In this document: positions 7,821-16,554 of the stretch, in pieces
How the letters are laid out: each line of letters begins with the position of its first letter
Numbering within the stretch: the stretch's first letter is position 1
From: an uncultured Collinsella sp.
GTDB taxonomy: Bacteria > Actinomycetota > Coriobacteriia > Coriobacteriales > Coriobacteriaceae
Assembly (NCBI GenBank): GCA_900757205.1
Contig: CAAENA010000013.1
Location: 1 to 42,177 of the forward strand
Reading direction: 5' to 3'
Length of the DNA stretch: 42,177 nucleotides
Notes under the pieces: generated by a model
Databases searched by the model: none
What the model saw: the letters and a program-made list of their open reading frames with translations, nothing else
Told to the model about the DNA's origin: nothing
Program-made: the position numbers and the translations under genes

Positions 7821-8786
7821 ATGAAAACTCTCAATGGCCTCATGAAACATCTTAGGGATAAAGGGATAGAGACGCACGGCTCTGTCCATAAAAGAAAGAT
7901 GAAGAATTACGGCTATTATCATGGCTACAAGGGTCATCGTTTTGTGGGCAATTCTTCCAACTGCTTGGATTTAACGAGCTTTGACGAGGTAATTGCCTTA
8001 AATGAGTTTGATATGGCGGTCAAGGCGCTCTTATATCCAAGCGTAATGTTTATTGAAACTGCGCTAAAGAACTATACGCTAGAAGCCGTGCTTGAAGATT
8101 CTCACTCGTTCGTGCTGGAAGATATTTTCTCTCGAACGCTCGTGGCGTACCGTGATTACCCTAGAAAAAGTAAAGACTATAGCGCTGCTATGAAAAAGCG
8201 CCTGGGTCTGCGCGCGGAAATCAATAGATTGATTCAGTACAATTATTCCAAGAACCCTGTTGTTAGGCATTTTTACGACAGCGATAAACCCTTGCCTATT
8301 TGGGCGCTATTCGAGGTCATGACTCTAGGAAACTTCGGTGTTTTCTATTCGTGCTTAAAGGGCTCGGTTAGACAGAGCATATCTGATGACCTAAAGCTTC
8401 CGAACAATTACGACGGTCCCGGGCTTCTTGAGCGTACTATCTTTGCGCTCAAGGACCTCCGTAACGCGATTGCTCATAATAGTGCCGTTTATGACGTTAG
8501 GTTTAAGAGGGCAAAAGTGGGCAATCAGCTTGGCCAGATGCTGTCATCCGAGATTGGCGTTCCTTCGATAGACTTTTCAACTATTACTGATTATGTCGTC
8601 CTAATTGTCTATCTACTCAGAAAGATGATGGTTTCCAAAACTGAGTGCTATCAGGTTATTCGAAATTATTCGAACGTGCTAGAAGATCTGCACGGATCTC
8701 TGTCCTCCTCGGATTTTCACAAGATAGTTAATACCGGAGCTAGGAGCAAGATGGATTCACTCCGTAGTTATATAGCTGCAACTTAA
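7821..8786 (+). CDS. Abi_2 (AbiD/AbiF) family protein with HEPN motif
   Basis: This is a complete 321-residue Abi_2 family protein. The N-terminus has KxxGYYHGYKGHRFV instead of the common 'LRxxxY' start. The family core follows: ALLYPSVMFIETALKNYTLE, PIWALFEVMTLGNFGVFYS and ALKDLRNAIAHN. The last contains R214-N-A-I-A-H219, the R-x4-H signature of HEPN ribonucleases. That points to RNA cleavage as the abortive-infection activity, consistent with AbiF/AbiD proteins. Translation starts at ATG 7821 with AAGGA seven bases upstream. It is monocistronic, with TATAAT in front and a terminator hairpin at 8,901. A truncated relative sits at 4,158. Whether an RNA antitoxin accompanies it, as in some Abi systems, cannot be decided here. 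Confidence 0.82.
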   Translation: MKTLNGLMKHLRDKGIETHGSVHKRKMKNYGYYHGYKGHRFVGNSSNCLDLTSFDEVIALNEFDMAVKALLYPSVMFIETALKNYTLEAVLEDSHSFVLEDIFSRTLVAYRDYPRKSKDYSAAMKKRLGLRAEINRLIQYNYSKNPVVRHFYDSDKPLPIWALFEVMTLGNFGVFYSCLKGSVRQSISDDLKLPNNYDGPGLLERTIFALKDLRNAIAHNSAVYDVRFKRAKVGNQLGQMLSSEIGVPSIDFSTITDYVVLIVYLLRKMMVSKTECYQVIRNYSNVLEDLHGSLSSSDFHKIVNTGARSKMDSLRSYIAAT

Positions 8787-8900
8787 AAGTCAGCGTCTGA
8801 AGATGAAGATAGTTTTCACTTGTGTTGGGGCCCGTAGACAAACACAGGATATCGAGTAGAATATAGCCAATTGCGGTGGAAGCTCTCGGGCGACACCTGA

Positions 8901-8930
8901 AGAGGGTTGATGCGTCGGCCCTCTTTTTTT
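8901..8930 (+). terminator. Rho-independent terminator after the Abi_2 gene
   Basis: AGAGGG at 8901-8906 pairs with CCCTCT at 8919-8924 across a 12-base loop, followed by a run of seven T at 8924-8930. It lies 115 bases after the Abi_2 stop and would end that transcript. Confidence 0.75.
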
Positions 8931-9022
8931 GACGATATTTTACAGCATGCTTGACATGGCTGCGCGAGGCCGTGCGGGGGCATCCGTGTAGGGAATGTCA
9001 CCTCCAGAATCGATCTTGCGAT

Positions 9023-9379
9023 TCAACTGCCGCTCGACGTGGCCATATCGCAAGATACCGATCTGGCGTCGGCGCACCGGAACCCATCGATCATTCGCCC
9101 GGTAATCACGACGGTATTGTTTGCGATCTTGCTCTCTTGCTCCGTGAACATGCAGTAGATCGGCAAGAGCCAGTTGGCGTAGATGCCCATCCCGTACGCT
9201 AAAGACGCTACCAATGAAACGCTCTGCTCGCCGGGTAGACCATGGTAGTAGCCGGCTGCGTTCATATGGAGGCGCCTGTCCATCAGGTCGTCGATATGAG
9301 CTTCTTTGGATGTGAACTTCAGCACCCTTTCTGCTCTTTCGCTTTGGTTTGCAGGGTTGCCAGAAGACAAAAAGATCAA
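9023..9379 (-). pseudogene. N-terminal remnant of a minus-strand gene
   Basis: The minus strand encodes convincing protein sequence: LKFTSKEAHIDDLM, RRLHMNAAGYYHGLPGEQS, YANWLLPIYCMFTEQES, NTVVITGRMIDGF. It then degenerates to a serine-rich end at a stop near 9023. The pattern of a short start, 'M-x-RLxMN-GYYH', an acidic middle and 'PIYCMF' is that of a larger family whose members run well beyond this length. The C-terminal part is therefore lost or frame-shifted. RKIDSGGDIPYTDAP follows immediately in another frame and matches the fragment at 7,329-7,600. No good ribosome site precedes the possible starts (TTG 9379, GTG 9325). I regard it as a dead gene; its precise family is unknown to me. 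Confidence 0.5.
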
Positions 9380-9511
9380 CGTGCTCGTTGCGTGCGCTTC
9401 ATTTTATGTCCGCGCCAGTGGCTACACTTTTGAAAATCGGCACGAAGGTACCTGTCACATATCTCATGCTATAGACATATCGGCGAGTTCAGAATTGAAG
9501 GTGAAGTGAGT

Positions 9512-9739
9512 ATGAAAGGCAGAAATCAGCACGTTACGAAGCGTTCTGATGGCAATTGGCAGGTTAAGGGCGAGGGAACAAGTCGCGCTTCTTTCGTTAC
9601 GACGACCCAGAGCGAGGCGATAAAGCTCGGTCGACGCATTTGCTCCAATCAAGAATCGGAGTTGATTGTCCATCGTCGCGACGGAAGGATTCGCGCAAGG
9701 GATTCCCATGGCCACGACCCCTTCCCACCGAGGGGATAA
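9512..9739 (+). CDS. DUF2188 small protein
   Basis: This 75-residue protein fits the DUF2188 pattern throughout: MKGRNQHVTKRSDGNWQVKG, then TTTQSEAIKLGRRI, SELIVHRRDGRIRARDS and the closing GHDPFPP. The fold is predicted to be a small beta-rich domain; its function is not known. DUF2188 genes are frequent beside restriction and defence genes and on mobile DNA. ATG 9512 is preferred over GTG 9506 because AGGTGA lies at a suitable distance and the domain starts with MKGRNQHV in relatives. It stands alone between gene relics, with no partner recognisable. Confidence 0.75.
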   Translation: MKGRNQHVTKRSDGNWQVKGEGTSRASFVTTTQSEAIKLGRRICSNQESELIVHRRDGRIRARDSHGHDPFPPRG

Positions 9740-9788
9740 GGGTTCGGCTCCATAGCGACAGCGGCCCGTAATGGTGTGCCCACTGTCG

Positions 9789-9895
9789 TTAAATGACTTC
9801 ATCATTGCGGTGAAGGTTGTAAACGATGCTGTCGATTCGATGTTCGCATTGGAGCGCATATTTGGGCGTTTTGAAAACGAGGTGGTGCGGTATGA
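9789..9895 (-). pseudogene. Short relic of the same minus-strand family
   Basis: The minus frame reads HHLVFKTPKYALQCEHRIDS and ends at TAA 9789-9791. LV-x-K-T-x-K-Y-A followed by E-x-R-I matches the segment near 7,480. This supports a second, separately decayed copy or a dispersed C-terminal piece of the same gene. Confidence 0.35.
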
Positions 9896-10099
9896 TGGTT
9901 CACTTCATTGAGGTGTAGAGTACATATCTCAATACAAAAGCTCTTTGGGAGCTTTAAGGGTGACGCTTTCTGATAGAGTGTTGCCCTTTTTCCATGCATG
10001 TAATGCGTAACGTGCTAGCTAAACGCCATTCCGGCAATGGGATGGTCGAGTATGGGCGGTTTGGCACCTTGCGCCTGCTGTCATTGGTGTAGCAAGCAC

Positions 10100-10127
10100 T
10101 TGATTTAGCCTGCTTAAACTCTATAAT
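10100..10127 (+). promoter_or_regulatory. Sigma-70-type promoter of the AAA ATPase gene
   Basis: TTGATT at 10100-10105 and TATAAT at 10122-10127 are 16 bases apart. Transcription would begin near 10134, about 48 bases before the chosen ATG at 10182. Confidence 0.65.
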
Positions 10128-10181
10128 CAAATAAAAACTCTGAAATATCTTTTCAAAACAATGAAAGGAATGTTGAGGACG

Positions 10182-11399
10182 ATGCTTTGCCAGTTCACCT
10201 TCAGGAACTATAGATCCTATCGCGATGAGGTGGAGCTTTCCATGCAGGCGACGCCGATGAAGGAGTTTGAGCGTTCCCTCATAGAGTGTTCCGACGGGCA
10301 GAGTTTCCTTCCGGTGGCTGCGGTGTACGGGCCCAACGCTGGCGGCAAGTCTAATCTGCTCGAGTCTCTTGATTACGTTCGCTCGGCGGTGGCCAGACCG
10401 ATAAGACTGCTGTCTGCCAGTGCTGATGCAGCAGAGGGCGATCGCCCTTTGATACCCCGTTGTTCGGCGTTTAAGTTCGATGATGTGTCTGCTGCCGAGC
10501 CCACCGAGTTCGAGCTCTACTATCGCGCGGGTGAGCACGAGTACCGCTATGCCCTGTCCGTGCATGCGGACGAGATCGTGTCCGAAGGCCTGTGGCGGCG
10601 AAAATTGGGAGCGTCACGCACGGCGATGCTGTTCGAGCGCGAGGATACAAAGGTTGAACTCGGCCCCACACTGCGTAAGCTTGTGACGGCCGCGAGGTTC
10701 AACCCAAGTCTGCCGTACCTATCGTTCCTTTGCATCAACTTCGATGCACCGGTGGTCCAGGAGGCGGCCAGCTGGTTTCTCGACGCTGTGTTTCTCAACT
10801 ACAACAGTTCCTACCTGGAGCGGATGCTCGAGCAAATGCTCGACGAGGGCGACTCGCGCGAGGTCACGCGTTTTTTGCGCGCCGTTGATGTGCGTATTGA
10901 CGGCTTCAGAGTGGAGAGGGCGCCGGAATGGCGCGGCCGGCGCGTCTTCGTGAGACACGAGGTGGGCGGCAAAGCGTACGAGCTGCGTTTATCCGAGGAA
11001 TCTGCCGGCACCCAGAAGCTCATGGGGTTGGCTGCGTATCTGATGGCAGCGCTTGAGTGTGGTGGTACCGTTGTGGTAGACGAGCTCGACGCCAAACTGC
11101 ACCCGAAGCTTCTTCGCTATGTGATCCTGCTGTTTAAGGATCCTGAGGTCAACAAGAGTGGCGCACAGCTCATCTTCTCGTCCCAGGACGTGTCTACCAT
11201 GCGAAACGATGTGTTCCGCCGTGACGAGATATGGTTCGCTGCGCGCGGCGAGGGGGAGGCGAGCCAACTGTGGTCTCTCGCCGACATCCACGAGGCAAAC
11301 GGTAATCTGGTAAGCAAGAACGCGGCTTTCGACAAGCAATACCTGTCCGGTCGCTACGGCGCCGATCCGTATCTCACCCGCATCGAGGAGTGGGATTAG
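10182..11399 (+). CDS. Stand-alone AAA_15/AAA_21-type ATPase (RloA-like)
   Basis: A 405-residue ABC/SMC-like ATPase: Walker A GPNAGGKS (50-57), ABC-type signature ESAGTQKL, Walker B VVVDELDAKLHP (D300, E301). The C-terminal RRDEIWF, LWSLADI and YLSGRYGADP blocks are typical of the 'ATP/GTP-binding protein' group often found with an RloB-like nuclease. No RloB gene follows. The switch residue that is normally histidine (S-x-H-D) is glutamine here (FSSQDVS). Three in-frame starts lie close together (10161, 10170, 10182); I choose 10182 because the family begins MLxxFxxxNYRS, with GAGG shortly upstream. Base composition is closer to the core genome than to the preceding block. A defence or regulatory role is likely but unproven. 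Confidence 0.75.
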   Translation: MLCQFTFRNYRSYRDEVELSMQATPMKEFERSLIECSDGQSFLPVAAVYGPNAGGKSNLLESLDYVRSAVARPIRLLSASADAAEGDRPLIPRCSAFKFDDVSAAEPTEFELYYRAGEHEYRYALSVHADEIVSEGLWRRKLGASRTAMLFEREDTKVELGPTLRKLVTAARFNPSLPYLSFLCINFDAPVVQEAASWFLDAVFLNYNSSYLERMLEQMLDEGDSREVTRFLRAVDVRIDGFRVERAPEWRGRRVFVRHEVGGKAYELRLSEESAGTQKLMGLAAYLMAALECGGTVVVDELDAKLHPKLLRYVILLFKDPEVNKSGAQLIFSSQDVSTMRNDVFRRDEIWFAARGEGEASQLWSLADIHEANGNLVSKNAAFDKQYLSGRYGADPYLTRIEEWD

Positions 11400-11573
11400 C
11401 ATGGTCCTTTTCATGAACAGAAGCCGCAGGTAGAAGCGTTGCTACTATCCAGTGTTGTCGGCATGTCTTGAATTTGCCGCATACTTCCGGATTGGGCGCT
11501 CATTTTGGACTCTCGAAGTCCCCACATTCCCTAAAAAAGTTCTTAAAACAGCCTTAAAGGCGTTCCACTCGCG

Positions 11574-11579
11574 TTGACA
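11574..11579 (+). promoter_or_regulatory. Possible -35 element of the pel operon
   Basis: A consensus TTGACA lies 58 bases before the first pel gene. No good -10 stands at 16-18 bases (TTGACT or TGACTA only), so a helper factor or a non-standard promoter is possible. The call rests on the -35 and on the 237-base gap, the only large gap before the operon. Confidence 0.35.
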
Positions 11580-11636
11580 GCGTAAAATACGCATGTTTGA
11601 CTATGACAGAAGTGGATTTTAGGGGAGGAGTACGCC

Positions 11637-13775
11637 ATGGAGGTGCTGGTCGTTGGCAACACCGCATATGTTGACGATGACTTTTGCGCCAAGGCATTCC
11701 CTGGGGACCACGTTAAGGTTGTAGCCGCGCAGGAAGCGCGCCGCGATGAGTCGTCGCCCCATGCCTCGTGGAAAGAGCTGCTCCAGCACTTGGAGCAGGC
11801 CTACGAGTTCGACCGCGTGGTCTACCTGTCTAATTACCTAACCCCGCATACCGATACCGTGGGCGAAATCGAGCTGCTGCGCTCGGTCTTTCGTGCGTGC
11901 GCGGGTCGCCGGATCCAGCTGTTGTATATAGCAGGTCCCGCGGGTGCCGAGGGTGCCGCCGATGCCGCGGGGCGAACGGGCAAGGGCATTATCGCGCACG
12001 CAGCCAACGACCTGTGCCGCTACTACGCTGCTCGCGAGGGCGTTCAGACTAAGATCCTGCGCGTGCCGTTCCTGTATACCGCGTCTGCCGCGCTGGAGGA
12101 CCCGTTTTTGGTGCCGATGCTCGACGAATGCTCAACCGGATCGGCCGCTCTGCAGGGCGCGCAGGATGCGGCGTTTCCCCTGCTGTGTGCCGAGGAGCTT
12201 TCGGTGCTGGTACGCCGTATCTTCGACAGCTGGGATGGCAACTTTGAGACGCTCGACGTAGCCGATACCTTCCATCATACGGCGGGCGAGGTGGGCGACG
12301 CCCTCAAGGCGCTGTTCCCAGGGCTCTCAGTTGCCTATGGCGATTCTGCCGGCTACGCCCTGCCCGCCAGCGACGTCGCTCGCGTGCGCTATGGCTGGTT
12401 TCAGCGCTACGACTTGTTGCGCGACCTCTCGACCATTCAAGCGCGTTGGGATGCTGGCCGTGCAAAGAAGGTCAACCCCTTGCGCGCGGCCATCGACCGC
12501 ATTCAAATGCGCACGCTGCCTGTCAAATGCCTGGAGACGGCAGCCGCCTGGGTGCTCTTTGAAGTGCTGGAGCGCTTGTTCTCCCAATCGACCCAGCTCA
12601 ACGTGCTCGATTATCGCCTGCTCTACGTGGTGCTCATCGGCACGCTGTATGGCTTGGACTTTGGCCTGGTTGCGGCGCTGCTGGCGTCGGTGGGTTTGGC
12701 TGCGAGCTACTTTACTCAGTACGGTTATACCTTCCAGGGCCTGTTCTACGAGCCGTCCAACTGGCTGCCGTTTATTGCGTACTTTGTTGTGGGTGCCGTG
12801 TGCGGCTATGTGCAGCTGCGCAACAGCGAAGCCATTAGGGCGGAGCGCGATCAAAACGAGCTCGTGCGCAACCGCAATACGTTCCTTACGCAGCTCTACC
12901 ACGACGCGATCGAGGACAAGCGCGCGTACAGGCGCCAGATCGTGGGTCGCCACGACAGCTTTGGCAAGATCTTTGCCGTGACGCAGGAGCTCGACGTGTT
13001 CAACCCACGCGACATCTATCGCAAGTGCTGCGAGCTTCTGGGCGAGATCCTCGAGAACGATTCGGTGGCGATCTACCATGTTTCGGGCGGGGCATTTGCA
13101 CGCCTGGTGGCGGCAAGTCCCGCGATTGCCGAAGATGCCGCACGCTCGCTCACGCTTGAGCAGCTTGCACCTCTTTTGGGCGACGGGGGTCGTTCGAATC
13201 TGTGGGTGAACCGCGAGCTTACGCCGGGGCTTCCCATGTTTGGATACACGATCGAGCGCGACGGGGCACCCGCTGTGTTGATCTTTGTGCGTAGTGCGGC
13301 CGAAAACCAAATGACCCTCTATTATCAAAACCTGTTCCGTATCTTGTGCGGGTTGGTCGAAAGCGCGCTGGGCCGTGCCTTTGACTATGAGGCGGTGGCG
13401 CAGGATAAACGCTGCGTTGACGGCACTTGCGTGCTCAAGCAGGCTGCCTTTGGCCAAGAGCTCGCGGCCGAGCAGGCGCTGGCAGATGGCAAGATGGGGA
13501 GCTTTTTGCTCCTGCGCGTGGTACCGGGCATGGAGCCTGTCGGCGAGCTGGTGGGCGCAATTGGGTCGGCAATCCGCGAGAGCGATGCGGCGGGCCTGGT
13601 CGATGGTGACATGCTCTACCTGCTTATGCGCCAGGCAAAGGCGTGCGATCTGCCCATTATCCGCGAGCGCCTGAGCGCAAAGCAGATTGCGGTGGAGCCC
13701 GTTGACGGCGAGGACATCGTGGCGCTGCTGCAGCACATCTCTTACACCGGTGACGGTGAGGGGGGTGCCGCTTGA
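11637..13775 (+). CDS. pelD: PelD-like c-di-GMP receptor fused to a degenerate SDR domain
   Basis: This 712-residue membrane protein regulates Pel-type polysaccharide export. Residues 1 to about 270 resemble an NAD-dependent epimerase (SDR) fold. The N-terminal loop reads VVGNTAYVDD without the GxxGxxG signature, so nucleotide binding is doubtful. A membrane block of about four helices follows (about 300-400), then a charged linker, a GAF domain (about 430-570) and a degenerate GGDEF domain. There, R647-E-S-D650 stands five residues before DGDML (656-660), which replaces GGDEF. This is the exact I-site spacing (RxxD-x5-GGDEF) that binds c-di-GMP in PelD. The predicted role is therefore c-di-GMP-dependent activation with no cyclase activity. 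GGGGAGGAG precedes ATG 11637. It is first in the operon. Confidence 0.83.
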   Translation: MEVLVVGNTAYVDDDFCAKAFPGDHVKVVAAQEARRDESSPHASWKELLQHLEQAYEFDRVVYLSNYLTPHTDTVGEIELLRSVFRACAGRRIQLLYIAGPAGAEGAADAAGRTGKGIIAHAANDLCRYYAAREGVQTKILRVPFLYTASAALEDPFLVPMLDECSTGSAALQGAQDAAFPLLCAEELSVLVRRIFDSWDGNFETLDVADTFHHTAGEVGDALKALFPGLSVAYGDSAGYALPASDVARVRYGWFQRYDLLRDLSTIQARWDAGRAKKVNPLRAAIDRIQMRTLPVKCLETAAAWVLFEVLERLFSQSTQLNVLDYRLLYVVLIGTLYGLDFGLVAALLASVGLAASYFTQYGYTFQGLFYEPSNWLPFIAYFVVGAVCGYVQLRNSEAIRAERDQNELVRNRNTFLTQLYHDAIEDKRAYRRQIVGRHDSFGKIFAVTQELDVFNPRDIYRKCCELLGEILENDSVAIYHVSGGAFARLVAASPAIAEDAARSLTLEQLAPLLGDGGRSNLWVNRELTPGLPMFGYTIERDGAPAVLIFVRSAAENQMTLYYQNLFRILCGLVESALGRAFDYEAVAQDKRCVDGTCVLKQAAFGQELAAEQALADGKMGSFLLLRVVPGMEPVGELVGAIGSAIRESDAAGLVDGDMLYLLMRQAKACDLPIIRERLSAKQIAVEPVDGEDIVALLQHISYTGDGEGGAA

Positions 13776-14677
13776 TCTCGCTTGTCGTTGCTGCCGTCTT
13801 GCTGCTGATTCATGCGCTGGTTTGCCTGATGCTGTGGACGCTCATGAAGTTGGGCCTGCTGCCGGTTCGCGGTCACATGCTGGCTGTGATTGTGCTGGTG
13901 CCGCTATGGGGCCCGTTGCTGGTGGTTCTGCTATCGGTCCGCGGTGCGTTGTTTGGCGAGGGGCTGAAAGAGTCTGCGCTGGAGTCGCTGCGCTTCAACG
14001 ACGACCTGCATCGCAGCATCCTAGTGCACGAACGTGATGCCGATGCATGCGTAGTGCCGCTCGAGGAGGCGCTCATCGTCAACGACCCGGCAGACCGGCG
14101 CCGACTAATGCTCTCCATGCTCACCGAGGAGCCCGACGCGTACCTGGCGCAGCTGCAGGCGGCTAAGCTTAACGACGACGTTGAGGTGGCGCACTATGCC
14201 GCGACGGCGGTGGCGCAGATTTCTAAGGAGTCCGATCTTAAACTGCAGCAGCTGGAACGTGCTTTTAAGACCGACCCGAGCGCGCAAAACCTCAATGAAT
14301 ACTGCGATTTTCTTGGCGAGTACTTGGGCTCGGGCTTGGCCGAGGGGCGCGTGGCGCAGATTCAGCGCCAACAGTACGCGCGCCTGCTTGCGCGTCGCTG
14401 CGAGTGCGAGGACACCCTTGAGCTGCGCATTCGATACGCGACGGCGCTGGCCGATGTCGGACAGATCGACGAGGCGCAGGCCGTGACCGACCAGCTGGTG
14501 CTCGACGTGCCCGAGGAGCAGGAGGTTTGGATGCTTTGCCTGCGCCTGGCGGTGATGCGCCGCGACGGTGACGAGGTCCACCGCGTGATCGATGCGATTG
14601 ACAAACAGCATGTATACTTGAGCGCCGCCAACCGCGAGGAACTGGCGTTTTGGCGCAACGGAGAGGAGGCCCGATGA
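13772..14677 (+). CDS. pelE: PelE-like membrane protein with TPR-type repeats
   Basis: A 301-residue protein with two N-terminal transmembrane helices (about 3-25 and 32-55) and a cytoplasmic helical repeat region (about 75-290) like tetratricopeptide repeats, rich in alternating Ala/Leu/Glu helices. In Pel systems PelE holds PelD, PelF and PelG together at the membrane. Position and layout match, although sequence similarity across phyla is low. Translation starts at TTG 13772, overlapping the pelD stop by four bases, with GAGGGGG upstream. The name follows from context and topology rather than from a conserved motif. Confidence 0.7.
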   Translation: MISLVVAAVLLLIHALVCLMLWTLMKLGLLPVRGHMLAVIVLVPLWGPLLVVLLSVRGALFGEGLKESALESLRFNDDLHRSILVHERDADACVVPLEEALIVNDPADRRRLMLSMLTEEPDAYLAQLQAAKLNDDVEVAHYAATAVAQISKESDLKLQQLERAFKTDPSAQNLNEYCDFLGEYLGSGLAEGRVAQIQRQQYARLLARRCECEDTLELRIRYATALADVGQIDEAQAVTDQLVLDVPEEQEVWMLCLRLAVMRRDGDEVHRVIDAIDKQHVYLSAANREELAFWRNGEEAR

Positions 14678-16554
14678 GCGTGGTGCAGCATATCCGCGAC
14701 CGTGCGGGCCATTTTCGCTGGATGGGGCTGCTTGTGGTGTGGGCGGTCTTTATTGCCATGGCGGCCGTGCTGCTGGTGGAGCGCGCCGGCGTACAGTACA
14801 GTGCGGGCCAGCATAAGCTGGGGATGCTGGCCGCCAACGATGCGGTGCCGGCTTCCTCGGCAATATTTGGCCAAAAGCCCACGTGCCTGGTCATTACCGA
14901 TTCCGATCAAGCTGGCGTCGAGGACGTAAAGGAGCAGTTCGACCAGATTCTGCTCGACATGAAGATCGCGCACCGCGACGTGGACCTTGCCCTGGACGGC
15001 GCGGATGCCATTCCCTCGCTGACCTCCTACGATCGCGTGATTTTGCTCATGCCGTCGCTCGATGGGCTCGGTACGCACCTGAGCGACAATATGAGTTGGG
15101 TGAGTGCCGGCGGTTCGCTTATGCTCGCCATGCCTCCGGATAACTCGGGCTATCTGCAAGTGATTGCTCCCAAGCTTGGCATTGAATCTGCCGGATATGA
15201 CTATGTAAAAGCCGAAAGCATTGTGCCGAGCGAGGACTTTATGCTGGGCGGGGGAGAGCGCTACGAGCTCTCGGACCCCTTTGATTCGTCGCTTTCGGTT
15301 TCGCTGCGCGAGACGGCTCGTGTGTGGGCTAAGACCGGCGATGCGGGCGCCCCGCTCATTTGGTCGAATGACTGCGGTAGCGGTCGCACCGTGGTGTGCA
15401 ATATCGGTATCTATGACAAGGTCATGCGCGGTTTTTACGCCGCGGCGATCAGCCTTCTGGGCAATGCCACGGCCTATCCGGTCATCAACAGCGCCGTCTT
15501 CTATCTGGACGACTTTCCCAGCCCCGTGCCCTCGGGCGACGGCACCTACATCAAGCGCGACTACGGGCTTTCTATCGCCGACTTTTATGCCAAGGTCTGG
15601 TGGCCCGATCTGCAAAAGCTCGCGCAAAAATATGGCGTTCGCTTTACCGGCGTGATGATCGAAAACTACGAGGACGCGGTCAACCAGACCGAGCCCGCGC
15701 GCCAGGCCGATACCACGCAGTTCCGCTACTTTGGCGGCATGCTGCTGCAGATGGGCGGAGAGCTGGGTTTCCACGGCTACAACCATCAGCCGCTGGCGCT
15801 CTGGGATACCGACTATGGCACACTGTACGACTACAAGACGTGGAAGAACAAGGAGACGCTCGTCGCATCGCTCAACGAGCTTATAGCCTTCCAGGACGAG
15901 GTACTGCCCAACGCGCACGGCTCGGTCTATGTGCCACCGTCGAATATCCTTTCGGCCCGTGCGCGCAAGCTTATTGGCACCGACGTTCCGCGCATTAAGA
16001 CCATCGCCAGTACGTATTTTGAGGATGGCACCGACTTGCCCTATGTGCAGGAGTTTGGCGTGGCGAGCGATGGCATTGTGGAGCAGCCACGTATTGTCTC
16101 GGGCGGCATGGTCAACGATTCCTATATGCGTCTGGCAGCCGTGTCCGAGCTCAACATGCACTACGTGAGTACGCATTTTATGCATCCGGACGACCTACTG
16201 GATCCCGGTCGCGGAGCCAAGGAGGGCTGGGAGGTCTACAAGGGCGGTCTGACCAACTACCTGGAGTGGCTTACCAAGTCTGCGCCCGACCTGCGGCGCC
16301 AGACCGGTTCGGAATGCTCGGGCGCCATCCAGCGCTTTTCGTCCGTGACGGTGAGCGTGGATACAGACGCGAATGCCTGGACGCTCAGCCTGGGCAATTT
16401 CCACGACGAGGCTTGGCTCATGTTCCGCGCCAACAACGGCGAGCCGGGTGCAGTCACGGGTGGCGAGATTACGCATCTGACGGGCGATCTGTACCTGGTT
16501 AAAGCCACGGACAAGACGGTGACCATTGCACGCAAGGAGGGTGGCGACAAATGA
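14674..16554 (+). CDS. pelA: PelA-like polysaccharide deacetylase (DUF2194)
   Basis: A 626-residue protein with one N-terminal transmembrane helix (about 17-39) and a large extracytoplasmic part. An amidotransferase-like Rossmann region (about 70-260) is followed by a deacetylase domain of the CE4 type: VFYLDDFPSPVPSGD gives the metal/catalytic aspartates (motif 1) and GFHGYNHQPL the histidine pair (motif 2). STHFMHPDD is a later conserved histidine block. This is the DUF2194 arrangement found as PelA-DA in Gram-positive Pel loci, where it removes acetyl groups from the N-acetylgalactosamine-rich polymer. No separate glycoside hydrolase domain is seen. ATG 14674 overlaps the pelE stop (ATGA), behind GAGAGGAGG. 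Confidence 0.85.
   Translation: MSVVQHIRDRAGHFRWMGLLVVWAVFIAMAAVLLVERAGVQYSAGQHKLGMLAANDAVPASSAIFGQKPTCLVITDSDQAGVEDVKEQFDQILLDMKIAHRDVDLALDGADAIPSLTSYDRVILLMPSLDGLGTHLSDNMSWVSAGGSLMLAMPPDNSGYLQVIAPKLGIESAGYDYVKAESIVPSEDFMLGGGERYELSDPFDSSLSVSLRETARVWAKTGDAGAPLIWSNDCGSGRTVVCNIGIYDKVMRGFYAAAISLLGNATAYPVINSAVFYLDDFPSPVPSGDGTYIKRDYGLSIADFYAKVWWPDLQKLAQKYGVRFTGVMIENYEDAVNQTEPARQADTTQFRYFGGMLLQMGGELGFHGYNHQPLALWDTDYGTLYDYKTWKNKETLVASLNELIAFQDEVLPNAHGSVYVPPSNILSARARKLIGTDVPRIKTIASTYFEDGTDLPYVQEFGVASDGIVEQPRIVSGGMVNDSYMRLAAVSELNMHYVSTHFMHPDDLLDPGRGAKEGWEVYKGGLTNYLEWLTKSAPDLRRQTGSECSGAIQRFSSVTVSVDTDANAWTLSLGNFHDEAWLMFRANNGEPGAVTGGEITHLTGDLYLVKATDKTVTIARKEGGDK

Larger units (their letters stand above)
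8787..9511. other. 725-base gap with terminator and gene relics
   Basis: Apart from the terminator at 8,901-8,930 and the minus-strand pseudogene at 9,023-9,379, I see no complete gene. Several plus-strand frames overlap the pseudogene and look like shadows. Confidence 0.5.
9740..10181. other. Intergenic stretch holding a relic and the ATPase promoter
   Basis: This holds the minus-strand fragment at 9,789-9,895, a hairpin at about 9,938-9,956 (AAAGCTC facing GAGCTTT, no T-run), and the promoter at 10,100-10,127. No complete gene is seen. Confidence 0.5.

Noticed and set aside
12327..13736. Long minus-strand frame under pelD
   Set aside because: It is antisense to a well-supported gene and rich in His/Arg/Ala/Gln, typical of a mirror frame in GC-rich DNA.
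14362..16185. 607-codon minus-strand frame under the deacetylase gene
   Set aside because: Mirror frame of a real gene; composition unnatural and no start signal.
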